Assembly (NCBI RefSeq): GCF_002007605.1
Contig: NZ_CP019799.1
Coordinates: 992,001 to 1,056,000 of the forward strand
Direction: 5' to 3'
DNA from: Cellvibrio sp. PSBB023
GTDB lineage: Bacteria; Pseudomonadota; Gammaproteobacteria; Pseudomonadales; Cellvibrionaceae
Length of the DNA: 64,000 nucleotides
The position numbers were made by a program, and so were the translations under genes. Every line of letters begins with the position of its first letter. The stretch's first letter is position 1. Shown piece after piece: positions 38,750 through 47,579 of this stretch. The notes beneath the pieces are model-generated. The model had not been told where the DNA came from. It searched no databases and was given only the letters and a program-made list of their open reading frames with translations.

Positions 38750-39439
38750 ATGTCTAGTGTATTTGCCTTAGTGCCTGCCCGTGGTGGCTCTACCGGTATT
38801 ATTCAGAAAAATATTCAGCCTTTGCTGGATCAGCCATTGCTCGCTTATACCTTGAATGCAGCTCATGGATCGGGAGTGGTAGATGCTGTTTATGTGTCAT
38901 CCGATGACGATCAAATTCTGGCGATGGCCCATTATTATGGTGCTGAGCGAATCAAGCGCGATCATCATTTGGCGCGGGATGACTCGCCACTGGATCCGGT
39001 GGTTGGCGAGTTTATCCATCGCATAAAACCGGCGGGCAAGGATATTGTTATCTTGCTGCAGCCCACATCGCCACTGCGCACTGCAAAACATATTGTGGAG
39101 GCGCTGGCGGAATATCGTGATTTTCCCTGTTGCCGTGGGTTGATTAGCGTGTACGAAATCAGTAATCAATATAGGCGTGCTTATGTGGGTGGTAATGAGT
39201 TTTTGCAGCTTTTAGCGGGTGAACATGCGGGCCTGATGCACCGCGAGGCTCTACCGTCACTGTACATGCCGAATGACGCCATTGCGATTTTCAAGGTGGA
39301 TGATTTTTTACGGGAAGAGTCGATTCCGCACAGCCATCTGATTCCTTATTTAATGTCAGAAACAGAGAGTTTGAAAATTCACACAGAGGATGACATTAAG
39401 CGAGCGGAAGCCTATCTGCGCAATCAGGTGCAGCAATAA
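38750..39439 (+). CDS. CMP-sugar cytidylyltransferase (NeuA/PseF type)
   Basis: Activates a nonulosonic acid (sialic, pseudaminic or legionaminic type) with CTP. The ATG at 38750 has GGAG 5 nt upstream and gives 229 aa. The nucleotide-binding N-terminus ALVPARGGSTGIIQKNIQPL, DAVYVSSDDDQIL and LLQPTSPLRTAKHI are family motifs. It directly follows fliD at the end of the flagellar island, so a role in flagellin glycosylation is plausible, but no Pse or Leg biosynthesis gene is in the window. Which sugar is activated cannot be told from sequence alone. Confidence 0.8.
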   Translation: MSSVFALVPARGGSTGIIQKNIQPLLDQPLLAYTLNAAHGSGVVDAVYVSSDDDQILAMAHYYGAERIKRDHHLARDDSPLDPVVGEFIHRIKPAGKDIVILLQPTSPLRTAKHIVEALAEYRDFPCCRGLISVYEISNQYRRAYVGGNEFLQLLAGEHAGLMHREALPSLYMPNDAIAIFKVDDFLREESIPHSHLIPYLMSETESLKIHTEDDIKRAEAYLRNQVQQ

Positions 39440-39469
39440 AAAAACCCGCTTTTAAAAGCGGGTTTTTTC
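39437..39469 (+). terminator. Bidirectional terminator between cytidylyltransferase and acnB
   Basis: AACCCGCTTTT pairs with AAAAGCGGGTT with virtually no loop, flanked by A and T tracts on both sides. It serves both converging genes. Confidence 0.92.
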
Positions 39470-39496
39470 GTTCAAGACATGAGTCTTGCTTTACCT

Positions 39497-42115
39497 TTAT
39501 ACAGCGACAGTTTGAATCTCTACCGCTGCAATACGCTTACCTTCGTTGGCAGCGTTTTGGTAGCTCTCAATTTCATTGAAGTTGAGGTAGCGGTAGATAT
39601 CGGCAGACATGCTGTTGATCTTGCTGGCGTAACTTTGGTATTCCTCTGGGGTTGGCAGTTTGCCCAATACAGCAGCAATGGCAGCCAATTCCGCAGACGC
39701 CAAATACACGTTTGCACCTTCACCCAAGCGGTTCGGGAAATTACGGGTAGAGGTAGAAACCACAGTGGATTTTGGCGCTACACGTGCCTGGTTACCCATG
39801 CAGAGTGAGCAGCCTGGCATTTCGGTGCGGGCACCTTTCACGCCGTAGATGCTGTAGTAGCCTTCTTCCATCAACTGGTGCTCGTCCATTTTGGTGGGCG
39901 GTGCAATCCACAAACGAGTGGTCAGCTCTTCTTTGGTTGATGCCAGCAATTTACCGGCAGCACGGAAGTGGCCGATGTTGGTCATGCACGAACCGATAAA
40001 CACTTCATCAATCTTCGCGCCTTGAACTTCAGACAATACTTTCACATCATCCGGGTCGTTAGGGCAGGCGAGGATTGGTTCTTTGATGTCAGCCAGGTCG
40101 ATGTCGATGATCGCTGCGTATTCTGCATCGGCATCAGCTTCCATCAACTCAGGGTTGGCAATCCAGGCTTCCATTTTCTGTGCGCGACGCTCAAGGGTGC
40201 GGATATCGCCGTAACCTTGTTCGATCATCCAGCGCAGCATAGTGATGTTGGAAGTCATGTATTCAATGATGGGCGCTTTGTCTAACTTGATAGTACAGCC
40301 AGCCGCTGAACGCTCAGCTGATGCGTCAGAGATTTCAAACGCTTGTTCTACTTTCAGGTCAGGCAAACCTTCAACTTCAAGAATGCGACCAGAGAAGATG
40401 TTCTTCTTGCCCTTTTTCTCAACGGTCAGCAAACCGGCTTTGATGGCGTACAACGGAATCGCGTTTACCAAGTCACGCAAGGTGATGCCTGGTTGCAATT
40501 CGCCCTTGAAACGAACCAGAACAGACTCTGGCATATCGAGTGGCATAACGCCAGTCGCTGCAGCAAACGCCACCAAGCCAGAACCGGCCGGGAAGGAGAT
40601 GCCGATTGGGAAACGGGTATGCGAGTCGCCACCGGTACCTACTGTGTCAGGCAACAACATACGGTTCAACCAACTGTGGATGATACCGTCGCCTGGGCGC
40701 AAGGAAACACCGCCGCGAGTCATAATAAAATCAGGCAGGGTGTGTTGGGTTTCGATATCAACCGGCTTCGGGTAAGCCGCTGTGTGACAGAAAGACTGCA
40801 TGGTCAGGTCGGCAGAGAAGCCCAAGCAAGCCAGATCTTTCAGTTCGTCACGGGTCATAGGGCCAGTGGTGTCCTGTGAACCTACGGTAGTCATGTAGGG
40901 CTCGCAGTATGTGCCTGGGCGAATACCTTTAACGCCGCACGCCTTGCCTACCATTTTCTGTGCGAGGGTATAACCCTTGCCGGTATCAGCCGGTGATTCT
41001 GGCAGGCGGAACAACGTGCTTGCAGGCAAGCCCAGTGATGCGCGCGCTTTGGTAGTCAGACCGCGACCAATAATCAGTGGGATACGACCGCCCGCTTGAA
41101 CTTCGTCCAGCAGTACATCAGATTTGAGGCTGAATTCAGAAATTACAGCACCGGTAGTGGCGTTGAGGATTTTGCCCTCGTAAGGGCGAATCTCAATCAC
41201 ATCGCCCATGTTCAGGTTATCAACCGGTGCTTCAAATACCAGTGCGCCAGCATCTTCCATGGTGTTGTAGAAAATCGGCGCGACTTTGCCGCCGATACAC
41301 ACACCACCAGTACGCTTGTTAGGTACGCCGGGAATGTCTTCGCCAATGAACCACAATACCGAGTTGGTAGCAGATTTGCGTGATGAACCAGTACCTACAA
41401 CATCGCCCACAAATACCAACGGATAACCTTTGGTCTTCAGTGCTTCGATTTGTTTGATTGGGCCGATTTTGCCGGGCTCATCAGGGGTGATGCCATCGCG
41501 TGCCATTTTGAACATCGCGAGTGAGTGCAGGGGAATGTCAGGGCGTGACCAGGCATCAGGTGCTGGTGATAAATCATCGGTATTGGTTTCGCCGGTGACT
41601 TTGAAAACGGTGAGCTTGGTGCTCTCAGGAACCTTGGGTTTGCTAGTGAACCACTCGGCATCAGCCCAGGATTGCATCAATTCTTTCGCGTGTGGGTTGC
41701 CGGCTTTTACTTTCTCTTCCACATCGTGGAATGCATCAAACATCAGCAAAGTGTGCTTGAGTTCTTTGGCAGCCAAAGGCGCCAGAGTGGCATCGTCGAG
41801 CAGGTTAACCAGGGTTTCGATGTTGTAGCCGCCGAGCATCATGCCGAGCAGTTTAATGGCGAGAGGCTTATCGATCAGGGGAGAGGAGGCTTCGTCTTTG
41901 AGAATCGCGCTTAGAAAGGCAGCTTTAACATAAGCGGCTTCATCAACGCCGGGCGGAACGCGGTTGGTGATCAAGTCCAGCAGTACTTCAGCTTCACCAG
42001 CGGGAGGGTTTTTCAGGAGTTCGACCAATCCGGCAACTTGTTCAGGGTTCAGTGGTTTTGGTGGAATACCTTCTGCGGCGCGTTCTGCGACCTGTTTACG
42101 ATAGGCTTCAAGCAC
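39497..42115 (-). CDS. acnB: Aconitate hydratase B / 2-methylisocitrate dehydratase
   Basis: Fe-S enzyme of the TCA cycle that interconverts citrate and isocitrate. The frame is open to 42190, but the GTG at 42115 is chosen. It gives [20 protein letters not shown], the AcnB N-terminus, has GAGG 8 nt upstream, and yields 872 aa (E. coli 865). N-terminal HEAT-like and swivel domains precede the catalytic core. Cluster cysteines are visible in [10 protein letters not shown] and the [11 protein letters not shown] motif near the C-terminus. Apo-AcnB binds RNA in E. coli. It is divergent from an SMP-30-like gene. Confidence 0.95.
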   Translation of the reverse strand: MLEAYRKQVAERAAEGIPPKPLNPEQVAGLVELLKNPPAGEAEVLLDLITNRVPPGVDEAAYVKAAFLSAILKDEASSPLIDKPLAIKLLGMMLGGYNIETLVNLLDDATLAPLAAKELKHTLLMFDAFHDVEEKVKAGNPHAKELMQSWADAEWFTSKPKVPESTKLTVFKVTGETNTDDLSPAPDAWSRPDIPLHSLAMFKMARDGITPDEPGKIGPIKQIEALKTKGYPLVFVGDVVGTGSSRKSATNSVLWFIGEDIPGVPNKRTGGVCIGGKVAPIFYNTMEDAGALVFEAPVDNLNMGDVIEIRPYEGKILNATTGAVISEFSLKSDVLLDEVQAGGRIPLIIGRGLTTKARASLGLPASTLFRLPESPADTGKGYTLAQKMVGKACGVKGIRPGTYCEPYMTTVGSQDTTGPMTRDELKDLACLGFSADLTMQSFCHTAAYPKPVDIETQHTLPDFIMTRGGVSLRPGDGIIHSWLNRMLLPDTVGTGGDSHTRFPIGISFPAGSGLVAFAAATGVMPLDMPESVLVRFKGELQPGITLRDLVNAIPLYAIKAGLLTVEKKGKKNIFSGRILEVEGLPDLKVEQAFEISDASAERSAAGCTIKLDKAPIIEYMTSNITMLRWMIEQGYGDIRTLERRAQKMEAWIANPELMEADADAEYAAIIDIDLADIKEPILACPNDPDDVKVLSEVQGAKIDEVFIGSCMTNIGHFRAAGKLLASTKEELTTRLWIAPPTKMDEHQLMEEGYYSIYGVKGARTEMPGCSLCMGNQARVAPKSTVVSTSTRNFPNRLGEGANVYLASAELAAIAAVLGKLPTPEEYQSYASKINSMSADIYRYLNFNEIESYQNAANEGKRIAAVEIQTVAV

Positions 42116-42455
42116 GGTTTTATCCTCATTAGTGTAGGGGTTACTCCTTCGGCAGGATCTCTGCTTCAGGAGACTATCCATGGCCTTCATGGATGACTAA
42201 GCACAGGCCAAACAAGCTGTACTTAACTTTGCACTGCCTTTTCTCAAGGGCAGTGTGATTTACCAAAAGCGTGTTAAATCGGGCGCAGAGTATAACCCAA
42301 GAGAGTCGCGCTGTTAATGCGCTATGCGATAAGTTAGGGGCTTTTGAACATCGGTATTTAAGGGCGATTGTGATAAGGTGTCGACCTTGTTTGGTCAACC
42401 CAGACCGACGTGCGGCAATGTAAATACAGCAATGACAAATAACAAAGGGATCACT
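42116..42455. other. Divergent region between acnB and SMP-30-like gene, with stem-loops
   Basis: 340 bp without a gene. Short inverted repeats lie in what should be the acnB leader: TCCATG/CATGGA (42177-42193) and CACTGCC/GGCAGTG (42232-42255). I found no convincing promoter hexamers. Confidence 0.4.
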
Positions 42456-43484
42456 ATGAAAACCTTACCAAAACCACTATGTAATGTCGGCTTAATAACG
42501 ATGCTTTTACTCTCTGTTGCCGGTTGTGAGCAGAAATCATCCCAGGCTTCCGCGAGCAGCTCTGCTGCTGTTGCATCCAGTGCGGACGCCACAGTGTCAT
42601 CAATGGCGGCGGGTGCAGCGTGTGAAGGTGTAGCACCATCTGGTGATTTGACGGCTGTGCGTATCGAGGCTGCCAATACCACACGCACCGAGCCTGGATT
42701 GTATGAAGGGCCAGTGTGGATTAATGACTCACTCTATTTCTCCGATTTTGTATTCAGTGAAGGCTTCCCCTCGCGCATACAAAAACTGGATGCCTCAGGA
42801 CAAATGAGCACCGCCATTGAGGATTCTGGCAGCAATGGTCTGGCTGTCGATAACAATGGCCTGCTGGTAGCAGGAACCCATAAATACAAAAGCGTATCCC
42901 GTTACAACCTTGTGACTGGCGAGCGCACATCAGTGGCCCAAACGTTTAACGGCAACGTATTTAATTCACCGAATGACATCGCCATTACGGAAGATGGCAT
43001 TGTGTATTTTACCGACCCCGCCTTCCAAACCGCTGCTGCGCCCGGTGGACAGGAAAAAACCGGTGTTTACCGCGTAGCGCTCGATGGTACTGTGACTCTG
43101 GTTGATGACACCATTAGTAATCCAAACGGAATTACGCTATCACCCAATGAGGATGTGCTCTACGTCAATGGTGGCGGTGAGCAGGGCGTATTGCGCGCTT
43201 ACGCCATTGTTGATGGTCAACCTCAGGCAGGTAAGGATTTGGTTACCGGAATCAATGTGCCCGATGGTATGGCGGTAGACTGCCTGGGTAATATTTACCT
43301 GACGGAGCATTTGACTCGTAAACTGCGAGTCTTCAACCCTGCCGGTGAACAAATTGCCCAAGCGACAGTGGATGCCAATTTAACTAACGCCGCCTTTGGT
43401 GGCCCGGAAGGTACAACGCTCTTTTTAACCGGAGCGGGCGCCTTATGGAAAATTGATTTGGCGATCACAGGCTCTGCTTATTAA
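42456..43484 (+). CDS. SMP-30/gluconolactonase-like lipoprotein
   Basis: Six-bladed beta-propeller of the SMP-30/gluconolactonase/LRE family, possibly a lactonase acting on sugar lactones in the envelope. The frame is open from 42378, but the ATG at 42456 follows AAAGGGA and starts a lipoprotein signal with lipobox SVAGC (Cys24); the product is 342 aa. A Ser/Ala-rich linker (residues 28-55) follows. Propeller motifs include YEGPVWINDSLYFSDF, FNSPNDIAITEDGIVYFTDP and SNPNGITLSPNEDVLYVN, with probable metal-binding Glu and Asn residues. Substrate unknown. Confidence 0.82.
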   Translation: MKTLPKPLCNVGLITMLLLSVAGCEQKSSQASASSSAAVASSADATVSSMAAGAACEGVAPSGDLTAVRIEAANTTRTEPGLYEGPVWINDSLYFSDFVFSEGFPSRIQKLDASGQMSTAIEDSGSNGLAVDNNGLLVAGTHKYKSVSRYNLVTGERTSVAQTFNGNVFNSPNDIAITEDGIVYFTDPAFQTAAAPGGQEKTGVYRVALDGTVTLVDDTISNPNGITLSPNEDVLYVNGGGEQGVLRAYAIVDGQPQAGKDLVTGINVPDGMAVDCLGNIYLTEHLTRKLRVFNPAGEQIAQATVDANLTNAAFGGPEGTTLFLTGAGALWKIDLAITGSAY

Positions 43485-43542
43485 CGTTATTTTATGACCG
43501 CGAACCGTTTTTACAGAACGGTTCGCGTGTAGTGCGATATTT

Positions 43543-44025
43543 ATGCTTGTATTAAAACCCGTAAAAACACCCTGCGTGGGAATCTGTTCCACAGGTATTG
43601 GCGATAGCGTGTGTCGCGGCTGTAAGCGCTTTGGCCACGAAGTGATTGATTGGAATAGTTACACCCATGAACAGCGGTTATTGATTGCCCAGCGACTTGA
43701 ATCTTTCCTTGCGCAAATCGTACAGAACATGATTCAAGTCAACGATGAAAAACTCCTGTTCACGCAAATTAAACACCAGCAAATCCAATTCAAACCCGAG
43801 CAAAGTCCATACTGTTGGGTGTTTGATTTATTGCGCGCAGGCGCCAGTCAGATTCAGGATTTATCCCTCTATGGCTTGGCATTGCAAACGGGTTGGATTG
43901 GTACACCCCTGACGGTTATTCGCGACAATATCGACAAGGATTTTTATGCTTTGTCTTGCGCGCATTATGAGCGTTATATATCGCCATGCTTTATCACTGC
44001 TGAAACCCTTGAACAACACACATAG
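43543..44025 (+). CDS. DUF1289 domain protein with C-terminal extension
   Basis: 160-aa protein whose first ~60 residues are a DUF1289 domain with the cysteine pattern CVGICSTGIGDSVCRGCKR, suggestive of a metal or Fe-S site. DUF1289 proteins are often only 60-80 aa; the extra ~95 residues here are not recognised. It ends 10 nt before miaE, so it may be co-transcribed with that tRNA hydroxylase. The ATG at 43543 is the first in frame; no strong ribosome-binding site is visible. Confidence 0.75.
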   Translation: MLVLKPVKTPCVGICSTGIGDSVCRGCKRFGHEVIDWNSYTHEQRLLIAQRLESFLAQIVQNMIQVNDEKLLFTQIKHQQIQFKPEQSPYCWVFDLLRAGASQIQDLSLYGLALQTGWIGTPLTVIRDNIDKDFYALSCAHYERYISPCFITAETLEQHT

Positions 44026-44035
44026 TTTTTAATTT

Positions 44036-44641
44036 ATGAATGCTCTCGCCAAAATACAACAATTCCTGCATTGCGAAACCCCTGATGCCTGGGTAAAAAA
44101 TGCCTTGGACAATCAAGCTTTATTATTGCTCGATCATGCCAATTGCGAAAAAAAAGCGGCATCGACTGCAATTAATTTGATGTTTCGCTATGTAGGGGAT
44201 TTTGACATGATGAATAAAATGTCGCGCCTCGCCCGTGAAGAGTTGCGTCATTACGAGCAGGTAATGGCAATCATGGAGGCGAGGGGAGTTGCCTACGAGC
44301 AGATTACACCCGGACGCTATGCGGGTGAGCTGCGCAAATTGGTGCGCACCTCGGAGCCGGGACGTTATATTGATACGCTTATTTGCGGTGCGATTATTGA
44401 AGCGCGCTCCTGTGAGCGCTTTGCCAAAGTTGCTCCATTTCTGGATGAAGAGCTGCAAACATTTTATCTCTCCTTGCTGAAATCTGAATCGCGTCATTAC
44501 GAAGATTATTTAACACTTGCCAAACGAGCCGCAGAAGGCGCCGATATTTCGGTGCGTGTGCAGGAGTTTTTAGCCTTGGAGAAAACCTTGGTTGAAGGGG
44601 GGGATGAGGAGTTTCGCTTCCATTCTGGTGTGGTGCAATAA
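44036..44641 (+). CDS. miaE: tRNA 2-methylthio-N6-isopentenyladenosine hydroxylase
   Basis: Non-haem diiron monooxygenase that hydroxylates ms2i6A37 in tRNAs reading UNN codons. The 201-aa four-helix-bundle protein shows the two diiron ExxH motifs, LAREELRHYEQV and KSESRHYEDY, plus paired acidic residues on the other helices (IIEARSCERFAK). It overlaps no neighbour but is only 10 nt downstream of the DUF1289 gene. The enzyme requires a miaA/miaB-modified tRNA; those genes are not in the window. Confidence 0.9.
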   Translation: MNALAKIQQFLHCETPDAWVKNALDNQALLLLDHANCEKKAASTAINLMFRYVGDFDMMNKMSRLAREELRHYEQVMAIMEARGVAYEQITPGRYAGELRKLVRTSEPGRYIDTLICGAIIEARSCERFAKVAPFLDEELQTFYLSLLKSESRHYEDYLTLAKRAAEGADISVRVQEFLALEKTLVEGGDEEFRFHSGVVQ

Positions 44642-44711
44642 GTTGGCGTTTGCCCTGCCTTAACGCCCTCGGTTATTAAGTGTAAATCAGGTATACCACC
44701 GTGTTATGTGT

Positions 44712-44732
44712 ACATAGACTATAAGTCTGTGT
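44712..44732 (+). promoter_or_regulatory. Dyad upstream of GH9 gene
   Basis: ACATAGACT (44712-44720) and AGTCTGTGT (44724-44732) form an 8-of-9-bp inverted repeat with a 3-nt centre, 23 nt before the GH9 start codon. Operator-like; the regulator is unknown. Confidence 0.4.
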
Positions 44733-44754
44733 AAATAATAATCAGGAGTAGCAC

Positions 44755-47196
44755 ATGGTATATCCCCTCGGTCAAGGGCGGGCTTGGCTCGCCGCGTTGT
44801 TTCTTACTTTCTCATTGCCAGTGTTGGCAAAAAATGATCTCGCCCTTAACGATAAAGACTATTTTGAAAAGCCCGGCCTGAATGTGCTGGTGTTTAGCAA
44901 CTGGTATGACGGGCTTTTTAGCGATTCCAAAACCAGTGGGGTTGAATTAATTCATCATGGTGAGCGCACTGTCACCAATGGCGATGTGCGTTTGAATGCG
45001 ACGCCGGAACAGTGGGATATGACACCTCTGTTCAAGGAGCGCAAAGTCAATCATGCCGATCAATCGATTGAGGCATTTTTGCATTATCCCGATCAACAAT
45101 TTGATTTTTCTATCAAGGTGACTAAAAACGCGGCGGGTGTGCGTTTGACAGTTAACCTGCCAAAAGCGCTACCAAAATCCCTTGAAGGTAAAGCCGGTTT
45201 TAATCTGGAATTTTTACCGGCGGCTTACTTTCATAAATCGTTTTTGATGGATGATACGGCGGGTGGATTTCCAGTGTATCCCACGGGATTAAAAGAAATT
45301 AATGGCAAGGCTGATCCTATTGCTCTGGCGCAAGGTCAGCATCTGGTGTTTGCCCCGGAAGATGTGGAGCGTCGTGTCAGTATTCAATCTACCAGTGCGC
45401 CGCTCGAACTGTATGATGGCCGAGGTAAAGCGCAGAACGGCTGGTTTGTCGTACGCAGTAAAATTCCTGCGAATAAAACCGGCACAGTAATCGAGTGGCA
45501 AATTGATGCGGCCACGGTTAAAAACTGGATTCGTAAACCCATGATCGCGCATTCGCAAGTGGGTTATCATCCGGCACAGAAAAAAGTAGCGGTAATCGAA
45601 TTGGATGCGCGTGACAAAAAAATCCAAAAAGCAAATTTGGTGAAAATTAATGCCGATGGCACGCGTCAAACAGTCTTGAGTGGAAAACCTAAACGCTGGG
45701 GAAAATATCTGCGTTATGAATATCATCACTTTGATTTCAGCAGTATCCAAGCTCCGGGTTTATACGCAATAACCTATGGCGATCAAGAGACCCACAGCTT
45801 CCGTATTGATAAAAAAGTTTATCAGGCAGCATGGCACCCCACGCTGGATATGTATCTGCCGGTGCAAATGGATCATGTGACGGTTAATGAATCCTATCGC
45901 ATATGGCATGGTGCATCCCATTTGGATGATGCTTTGCAAGCGCCAGTGAATCACGAACATTTTGATTTGTATGCGCAAGGCCCAACAACCGATACGCAAT
46001 TCAAGCCTGGCGAACATATTCCCGGCTTAAATATTGGTGGTTGGTATGATGCGGGTGATTACGATATACGTACGCAAACCCAATACGATGTAGTAAATAC
46101 CCTTGTGACCGCGTGGGAAACCTTTGTTCCCACAAACGATAAATTTGGTTTAAGGCGTGATACCACCAGTGTTGATTACGCGAGAAAATTTGTCGACTTG
46201 CACACGGCAGATGGCAAGCCCGATATATTGCAGCAAATTGAGCACGGTACGCTGGCGTTAATTGCACAGCATCGCGCGGTGGGGCATGCCATTCCCGGTA
46301 TTGTTGAGGCGCATATTGATCAGTATCACCATTTGGGTGATGGCGTCACCAAAACGGACAACTTGATTTACGATCCTGAAATGGGTGAGTTGGAAACCAA
46401 TGGTTTTAAAAGTGGAAAATTTGACGATCGCTGGGCTTTTACCAGCAAATCATCATCGCTGAATTACGGTTCAGCGGCAGCGCTTGCCGCCGCGAGTCGT
46501 GCACTAAAAGGGTTTAATGATGAGCTTGCCCAAGAGTGTTTGGTAACGGCGAAAAAGGTTTGGTCAGAGGAGCAGGCCAAAGCAAAACCTGATTTGTTTA
46601 AATTTGGTAATACAACCGGCGGGAAGTTGGAGCATGAGCAATTAAAAGCGGCAACCGAGCTATTGATTACTACCGGTGAAGCAAAGTATGCGCAAGCGGT
46701 TGAGAGATTATTAAGCGAGGTTGAGTTTGCATTCAATGCATCCTGGTTTATTCGTGCGGCTCCGGCGATGAACGATGCGTTTCGGTCTGCATTGCGCACC
46801 AAGGCACTGGCTTATCGCGAACAGTTAAACGAGGTTGAATCAAAAAATCCTTTTGCTGTGCCGATTACTGAAGGTGGTTGGGCGGGCAGTGGTGCAGTAA
46901 TTCGCTATGCGCTCAATAATTACTATATTCACAAAGCATTTCCGGATGTGGTGAGTCGTGAATCTGTGTTGCAAGGGTTGAATTTTCTCTACGGTACTCA
47001 TCCTGCTCATAATCTTTCACTGGTATCGAATGTGGGAACTCGCAGCAAAGAGGTTGCTTATGGGATGAATCGCGCCGACTTCTCATTTATTTCTGGCGGG
47101 ATAGTACCGGGTATTCTGATTCTTAAGCCTGATTATCCTGAAAACCATGAGGATTGGCCGTTCTTTTGGGGCAGAATGAGTATGTGGTTAATTTAG
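44755..47196 (+). CDS. GH9 glycoside hydrolase with N-terminal Ig-like domain, C-terminally frameshifted
   Basis: Secreted family 9 enzyme, probably a glucanase acting on cellulose or xyloglucan fragments. The signal peptide ends near FSLPVLA (residues ~25). A long N-terminal region is followed by the CelD-type Ig-like domain (about 275-350) and the (alpha/alpha)6 barrel, with the catalytic base in GGWYDAGDYDI (Asp432, Asp435). The frame as read is 813 aa and ends FFWGRMSMWLI. Family members continue GENEYV with the catalytic Glu. That sequence is present here in the -1 frame after a G run at 47168, so the exposed product lacks its proton donor and last ~26 residues. Either a real inactivating mutation or a sequence error. 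Confidence 0.85.
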   Translation: MVYPLGQGRAWLAALFLTFSLPVLAKNDLALNDKDYFEKPGLNVLVFSNWYDGLFSDSKTSGVELIHHGERTVTNGDVRLNATPEQWDMTPLFKERKVNHADQSIEAFLHYPDQQFDFSIKVTKNAAGVRLTVNLPKALPKSLEGKAGFNLEFLPAAYFHKSFLMDDTAGGFPVYPTGLKEINGKADPIALAQGQHLVFAPEDVERRVSIQSTSAPLELYDGRGKAQNGWFVVRSKIPANKTGTVIEWQIDAATVKNWIRKPMIAHSQVGYHPAQKKVAVIELDARDKKIQKANLVKINADGTRQTVLSGKPKRWGKYLRYEYHHFDFSSIQAPGLYAITYGDQETHSFRIDKKVYQAAWHPTLDMYLPVQMDHVTVNESYRIWHGASHLDDALQAPVNHEHFDLYAQGPTTDTQFKPGEHIPGLNIGGWYDAGDYDIRTQTQYDVVNTLVTAWETFVPTNDKFGLRRDTTSVDYARKFVDLHTADGKPDILQQIEHGTLALIAQHRAVGHAIPGIVEAHIDQYHHLGDGVTKTDNLIYDPEMGELETNGFKSGKFDDRWAFTSKSSSLNYGSAAALAAASRALKGFNDELAQECLVTAKKVWSEEQAKAKPDLFKFGNTTGGKLEHEQLKAATELLITTGEAKYAQAVERLLSEVEFAFNASWFIRAAPAMNDAFRSALRTKALAYREQLNEVESKNPFAVPITEGGWAGSGAVIRYALNNYYIHKAFPDVVSRESVLQGLNFLYGTHPAHNLSLVSNVGTRSKEVAYGMNRADFSFISGGIVPGILILKPDYPENHEDWPFFWGRMSMWLI

Positions 47197-47249
47197 CCGC
47201 AAGCTATATTTTTCTGGTGAATGCCGCTGAAGAATTATTGAGCGAATAA
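47168..47249 (+). pseudogene. Out-of-frame C-terminal remnant of the GH9 gene
   Basis: After GGGG at 47168-47171 the frame CAG-AAT-GAG starting at 47172 reads QNEYVVNLAASYIFLVNAA and continues to a TAA at 47247-47249. This is the expected GH9 C-terminus with the Asn-Glu catalytic pair. Adding one G to the run would restore an 831-aa protein. A terminator begins 16 nt after this stop, consistent with 47249 being the ancestral end. The site does not fit a canonical -1 slippery heptamer. Confidence 0.8.
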
Positions 47250-47265
47250 TTTGTATGTTGAAAAT

Positions 47266-47295
47266 AAAAAAGGTCGCACATGTGCGACCTTTTTT
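47266..47295 (+). terminator. Terminator after GH9 gene
   Basis: AAAAAAGGTCGCACA pairs with TGTGCGACCTTTTTT, a perfect 15-bp dyad with essentially no loop. It may also terminate the minus-strand tRNA-Asn transcript. Confidence 0.9.
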
Positions 47296-47303
47296 ATTGC
47301 ATT

Positions 47304-47379
47304 TGGCTCCGCCTGCTGGACTCGAACCAGCGACCCAATGATTAACAGTCATTTGCTCTACCGACTGAGCTAAGGCGGA
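47304..47379 (-). tRNA. tRNA-Asn (GTT), copy 1
   Basis: 76-nt cloverleaf with encoded CCA. It begins TCCGCCTTAGCTCAG, has anticodon GTT in the loop CTGTTAA, and the T-arm GCTGGTTCGAGTCCAGC. The sequence is identical to the copy at 47947-48022. Confidence 0.97.
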
Positions 47380-47408
47380 ATGGCACTTCCTATTAGGAAG
47401 TGGCGCGC

Positions 47409-47437
47409 ATCATATAGAGCTACTCGCTATTGGTCAA
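47409..47437 (-). promoter_or_regulatory. Sigma-70 promoter of tRNA-Asn copy 1
   Basis: TTGACC (47437-47432), 17-nt spacer, TATGAT (47414-47409), then a GC-rich discriminator GCGCGCC typical of stringently controlled stable-RNA promoters. A leader hairpin ACTTCC/GGAAGT follows before the tRNA. Confidence 0.8.
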
Positions 47438-47500
47438 CCTGTTTGCCGTTTGCATGGCACTGGTTGTGTGATTTTTGTTTTATTTGAGGGTTGTTGCAGC

Positions 47501-47546
47501 CACTACAAAAAATAAAAGCGCCGCGGCGCTTTTATTTTTTGTAGTG
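47501..47546 (-). terminator. Perfect 46-bp palindrome downstream of ppnP
   Basis: CACTACAAAAAATAAAAGCG is the left arm start; the sequence from 47501 to 47546 equals its own reverse complement without a mismatch, centred in GCCGCGGC. The core GCGCCGCGGCGC followed by TTTTATTTTTT is an efficient terminator for ppnP and, by symmetry, for the other strand. The length and perfection are unusual. Confidence 0.75.
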
Positions 47547-47579
47547 GATGTGATGTCTCGTGTTAGAGAGATCTTGGTC

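Noticed and set aside
40343..40879. 178-aa plus-strand ORF inside acnB
   Set aside because: Antisense shadow of a well-supported gene; no ribosome-binding site or motif.
47168..47174. Programmed -1 ribosomal frameshift in the GH9 gene
   Set aside because: The zero-frame codons do not form an X XXY YYZ slippery heptamer and no clear downstream stimulator was seen; an indel is more likely.
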